Source of the DNA: JAGVSR01 sp964458265
Lineage (GTDB): Bacteria; Pseudomonadota; Alphaproteobacteria; Rhizobiales; Hyphomicrobiaceae
DNA length: 64,000 bases
NCBI GenBank assembly: GCA_964458265.1
Contig: CAYWIF010000002.1
Coordinates: 220,712 to 284,711, forward strand
Direction of reading: 5' to 3'
Below are positions 61,951-64,000 of the stretch, piece after piece; within the stretch, counting starts at the first letter, position 1; every line of letters begins with the position of its first letter. The translations under genes were made by a program, and so were the position numbers. The notes under the pieces were generated by a model. It did no database searches. It worked only from the letters and a program-made list of their open reading frames with translations, and had not been told where the DNA came from.

Positions 61951-62743
61951 AGAACTGCTCCCTTACGAGGTCATGAACGGCGGGCGAACGCGCAAAATCA
62001 ATGAATGCTTTTACGATGCCTGCCGGTTCATGCTTCGTGACAAGCGTTAGCGGCCGGGCTAACGGAAAGCTGCCATTCTGAATATTTTCTACGGACGCTG
62101 GAATGCCACTCATGCTCAAAAGCTTGATCGGAGTACCTTGGCCGGCCTCAAACTCCGCAGTGCCGACCGACACATAGCCGATGGCGTTCGGGTTACCTGC
62201 AACAGTTTTGATGCCCTGCTGGTTATCACCGATGACCACTTGGGCTTTGATGTCACTCGCTTTCAGTTTGAAATGGCTGAGGAACAGTTCCAAGGTGGAG
62301 CGCCCATCGGCCTTGTTGACTACTGTAATCGGCCCTGGTTGTCCGCCAACCGCAGTCCAATCGGTGATCTTGCCAAGAAATATATCGACGATCTGCTGAT
62401 CGGTGAGCAATGACACCGTATTCGCACTGTTCAGGATGATGCCGATCCCGTCGCGGGCAATGGCGACGCCAGTGAGATCCTTCTCGTCGTCCTTCAGCGT
62501 TCTGGAAGCCATACCGATTTGGGCCAGGCCAGATCGCGCATCGTTGACGCCTCGGGATGACCCGCCGGTCTGGACATCCACGCGGACATTGGGGTTCTGC
62601 TCCTCGAAGCGCTTGCCGATTTCGGCAACGAGAGGCGCTACTGTGCTGGATCCGGTGACAACAATCTTTTCGGCTGCGTTAGCCGAGATCGACATCCCGC
62701 ATATCAGGACACCGCACATTTTCAGCACAAAACGGCGCATCAT
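61931..62743 (-). CDS. pstS: phosphate-binding periplasmic protein
   Basis: The 270-residue protein has a signal peptide (VLKMCGVLICGMSISANAAE) and the phosphate-binding pattern VTGSSTVAPLVAEIGKRFEE, QTGGSSRGVNDARSG, IARDGIGIILN and KADGRSTLELFLSHF. It is of the short PstS type. The ATG at 62743 (GGAGAAA upstream) is preferred to one 21 bp earlier. It opens pstSCAB. Confidence 0.92.
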   Translation of the reverse strand: MMRRFVLKMCGVLICGMSISANAAEKIVVTGSSTVAPLVAEIGKRFEEQNPNVRVDVQTGGSSRGVNDARSGLAQIGMASRTLKDDEKDLTGVAIARDGIGIILNSANTVSLLTDQQIVDIFLGKITDWTAVGGQPGPITVVNKADGRSTLELFLSHFKLKASDIKAQVVIGDNQQGIKTVAGNPNAIGYVSVGTAEFEAGQGTPIKLLSMSGIPASVENIQNGSFPLARPLTLVTKHEPAGIVKAFIDFARSPAVHDLVREQFFVPVSP

Positions 62744-63049
62744 CGTCAGGTTTCTCCGAGGCATGTGTGGACTGGTCAGCCGGAAGCTTACGTGGGAAGC
62801 GCGTGCTTCGTTTCAGCCGGATGGTGATACCCAGACCGATGCGTCCTCGATACCACACTGGGTCGGCGGCGTTCTACGTCCGCTCAGGGTCAAAACTCTC
62901 CTAATGAGGATGTTGGTGGCACGGACGCTTTTCTCCGGCAAGCGGACTTAAGTGGGCTGGGGTCGACGAATGCTGGCCAAGTCAAGGGCGCCTAGCAGTA
63001 TCGCGCGTGACCTGATTTCCTCCAGATTTGGGTAGAGTCCGTAACCTCC
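62744..63049. other. intergenic region upstream of pstS
   Basis: About 300 bp with no supported gene. It should hold the pstS promoter; an inverted repeat GAAGC-GCGT-GCTTC (62796-62809) is present, but no clear Pho box is seen by eye. The right edge meets the IS remnant. Confidence 0.5.
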
Positions 63050-63838
63050 TGAGCTTGACCCCGTTTCTGGACCATCCTGAGCCAGAACTTTCCGCCTCTT
63101 GCGCTCACGGCGGGCTTGTTGCCGGTGAGCGTTTCGCCAGCGCTGATGGCGTTTCGTAGCCGATGGCGCTGTGCGGACGAACGTCGTTGTAGTCTCTACG
63201 CCAACGCTCGCATTTTCGCTGCGCATCGGCAAGGTTCAGGAACCAATGCGCCGATAGGCACTCCGCGCGGAACTTGCCGTTGAGGCTCTCGATGAAGGCA
63301 TTGTCCGTGGGCTTCCCCGGTCGAGAGAAGTCAAGCTCGACGCCGCGCGCGTAGGCCCACAGGTCGAGATCCTTCGATACGAACTCGGGCCCCTGGTCGA
63401 CGCGGATCGACTTTGGATATCCGACTTCGGCGCATACCCGCTCGAGCGCTGCAACGACATCAGCACCCGCGAAGCGCTCGCGCACCTCGATCGCCGGCAC
63501 ATAGCGCGTGAAGGCGTCGATCACCGTGAGGATGCGAAGCTTGCGGCCGTCGTAGAGCTGGTCGTGCACGAAGTCCATGGCCCACACGTCGTTGGCCCCG
63601 CAGGGCGCCGTGCGCCCTTCGCGCAGCTTGGCCTTCACCTTCCGCTTCGGCGACTTGTTGCGCAATTGCAGCCCCTCTCGCGATAGAGCCGGTTCACACG
63701 CTTGTGGTTCACAGCAAAACCCTCACGGCGCAGAAGCACGTGGATGCGGCGATAGCCGTACCGTACGCGCGTTTCCGCAATTTCTTTGATCCGGTTCTTC
63801 AGGTCGGCCTGGTCGCCACGGCGGCTTTTGTAGTGGTA
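63050..63838 (-). mobile_element. IS3-family element remnant
   Basis: A transposase-coding fragment begins after a typical non-coding end (TGAGCTTGACCCCGTTTCTG near 63051). It is broken at about 63838 where an oppositely oriented transposase fragment starts. The orfA part and the other terminal repeat are missing. Confidence 0.7.
63105..63832 (-). pseudogene. IS3-family transposase orfB, frameshifted and 5'-truncated
   Basis: The C-terminal 186 residues carry the DDE integrase core: WAMDFVHDQLYDGRKLRILT (first Asp), IRVDQGPEFVSKDL (second Asp) and NAFIESLNGKFRAECL (Glu). Upstream coding continues in another frame (ETRVRYGYRRIHVLLRREGF, then VNHKRVNRLYRE), showing a single-base loss near 63678. 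The gene cannot make a full transposase. Confidence 0.82.
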
Positions 63839-63840
63839 GC

Positions 63841-64000
63841 TCGATCGTCGACGACTGCACGCGGGAATGCCTGGCGCTGGTCGCCGACACGTCGCTCTCG
63901 GGTCACCGCGTCGCGCGCGAGCTGGATGGCGTGATCACGCGGCGGAGAGCCAGGCCGAGGACATGCGTCTCCGACAACGGCACCGAACTGACCAGCATGG
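63841..64000 (+). pseudogene. IS3-family transposase fragment of a second element (runs off window)
   Basis: The frame from about 63844 reads IVDDCTRECLALVADTSLSG, then HRVARELDGVITRR and TCVSDNGTELTSM, the DDE core of a different IS3-family orfB. It begins abruptly at the junction with the leftward remnant, so it is 5'-truncated. Its 3' end is outside the window. Confidence 0.75.

Noticed and set aside
62403..62951. Plus-strand ORF upstream of and across pstS
   Set aside because: Mostly antisense to pstS, with no motif or ribosome site.

Overview
This looks like chromosome from a high-GC, methylotrophic alphaproteobacterium of the order Hyphomicrobiales, possibly Hyphomicrobium-like. The order is inferred from GcrA, an N-terminally anchored CycM-type cytochrome c, an argD-argF-hslO operon, and a complete N-methylglutamate (NMG) route for methylamine. 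The sequence is a scaffold with one 100-N gap at 34892-34991.

Region 1 (1-14.4 kb) starts with the tail of a GMC oxidoreductase and then holds the NMG cluster. Leftward genes are mgsA-mgsB-mgsC-gmaS (N-methylglutamate synthase and gamma-glutamylmethylamide synthetase), two hypothetical genes, and an APC permease with three small membrane proteins. Rightward from a shared 314-bp regulatory region are mgdABCD (N-methylglutamate dehydrogenase) and an XRE-cupin regulator. GmaS traps methylamine on glutamate, Mgs moves the methylamino group to give N-methylglutamate, and Mgd oxidises it to glutamate and formaldehyde or methylene-H4F.

Region 2 (14.5-34.8 kb) is core chromosome: hslO, argF and argD, with an Arg-rich leader ORF lying on an intrinsic terminator just before argD; gcrA; a DUF2147 protein; ubiB; a yej-type peptide ABC transporter with two binding proteins; a cytochrome c; and kdsB, pheA, an SDR and an ABC-F ATPase.

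Region 3 (34.8 to about 53 kb) is an accessory island. It begins at the assembly gap and a patch of palindromic repeats. It holds a plasmid-like ParA/ribbon-helix-helix locus, a membrane/coiled-coil protein, a leftward defence operon of about 10.5 kb, several hypothetical genes, a short tyrosine recombinase with inverted repeats upstream, an SRAP protein and small genes. The defence operon is a TauD-like dioxygenase, a HEPN/zinc-ribbon protein, HsdM, HsdS, a PD-(D/E)XK nuclease, HsdR, a YgjP-like metallopeptidase and a HEPN-like protein.

Region 4 (53.2-59.2 kb) is a molybdenum cluster: a 34-bp ModE-like palindrome, a TonB-dependent receptor, a stand-alone Mop molbindin, a secreted protein, a second Mo-box-like site, modABC and a short modE. 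It suggests outer-membrane import of molybdate or a molybdenum chelate under ModE control.

Region 5 (59.3-64 kb) carries pstSCAB without phoU and ends in two broken IS3-family fragments facing each other.
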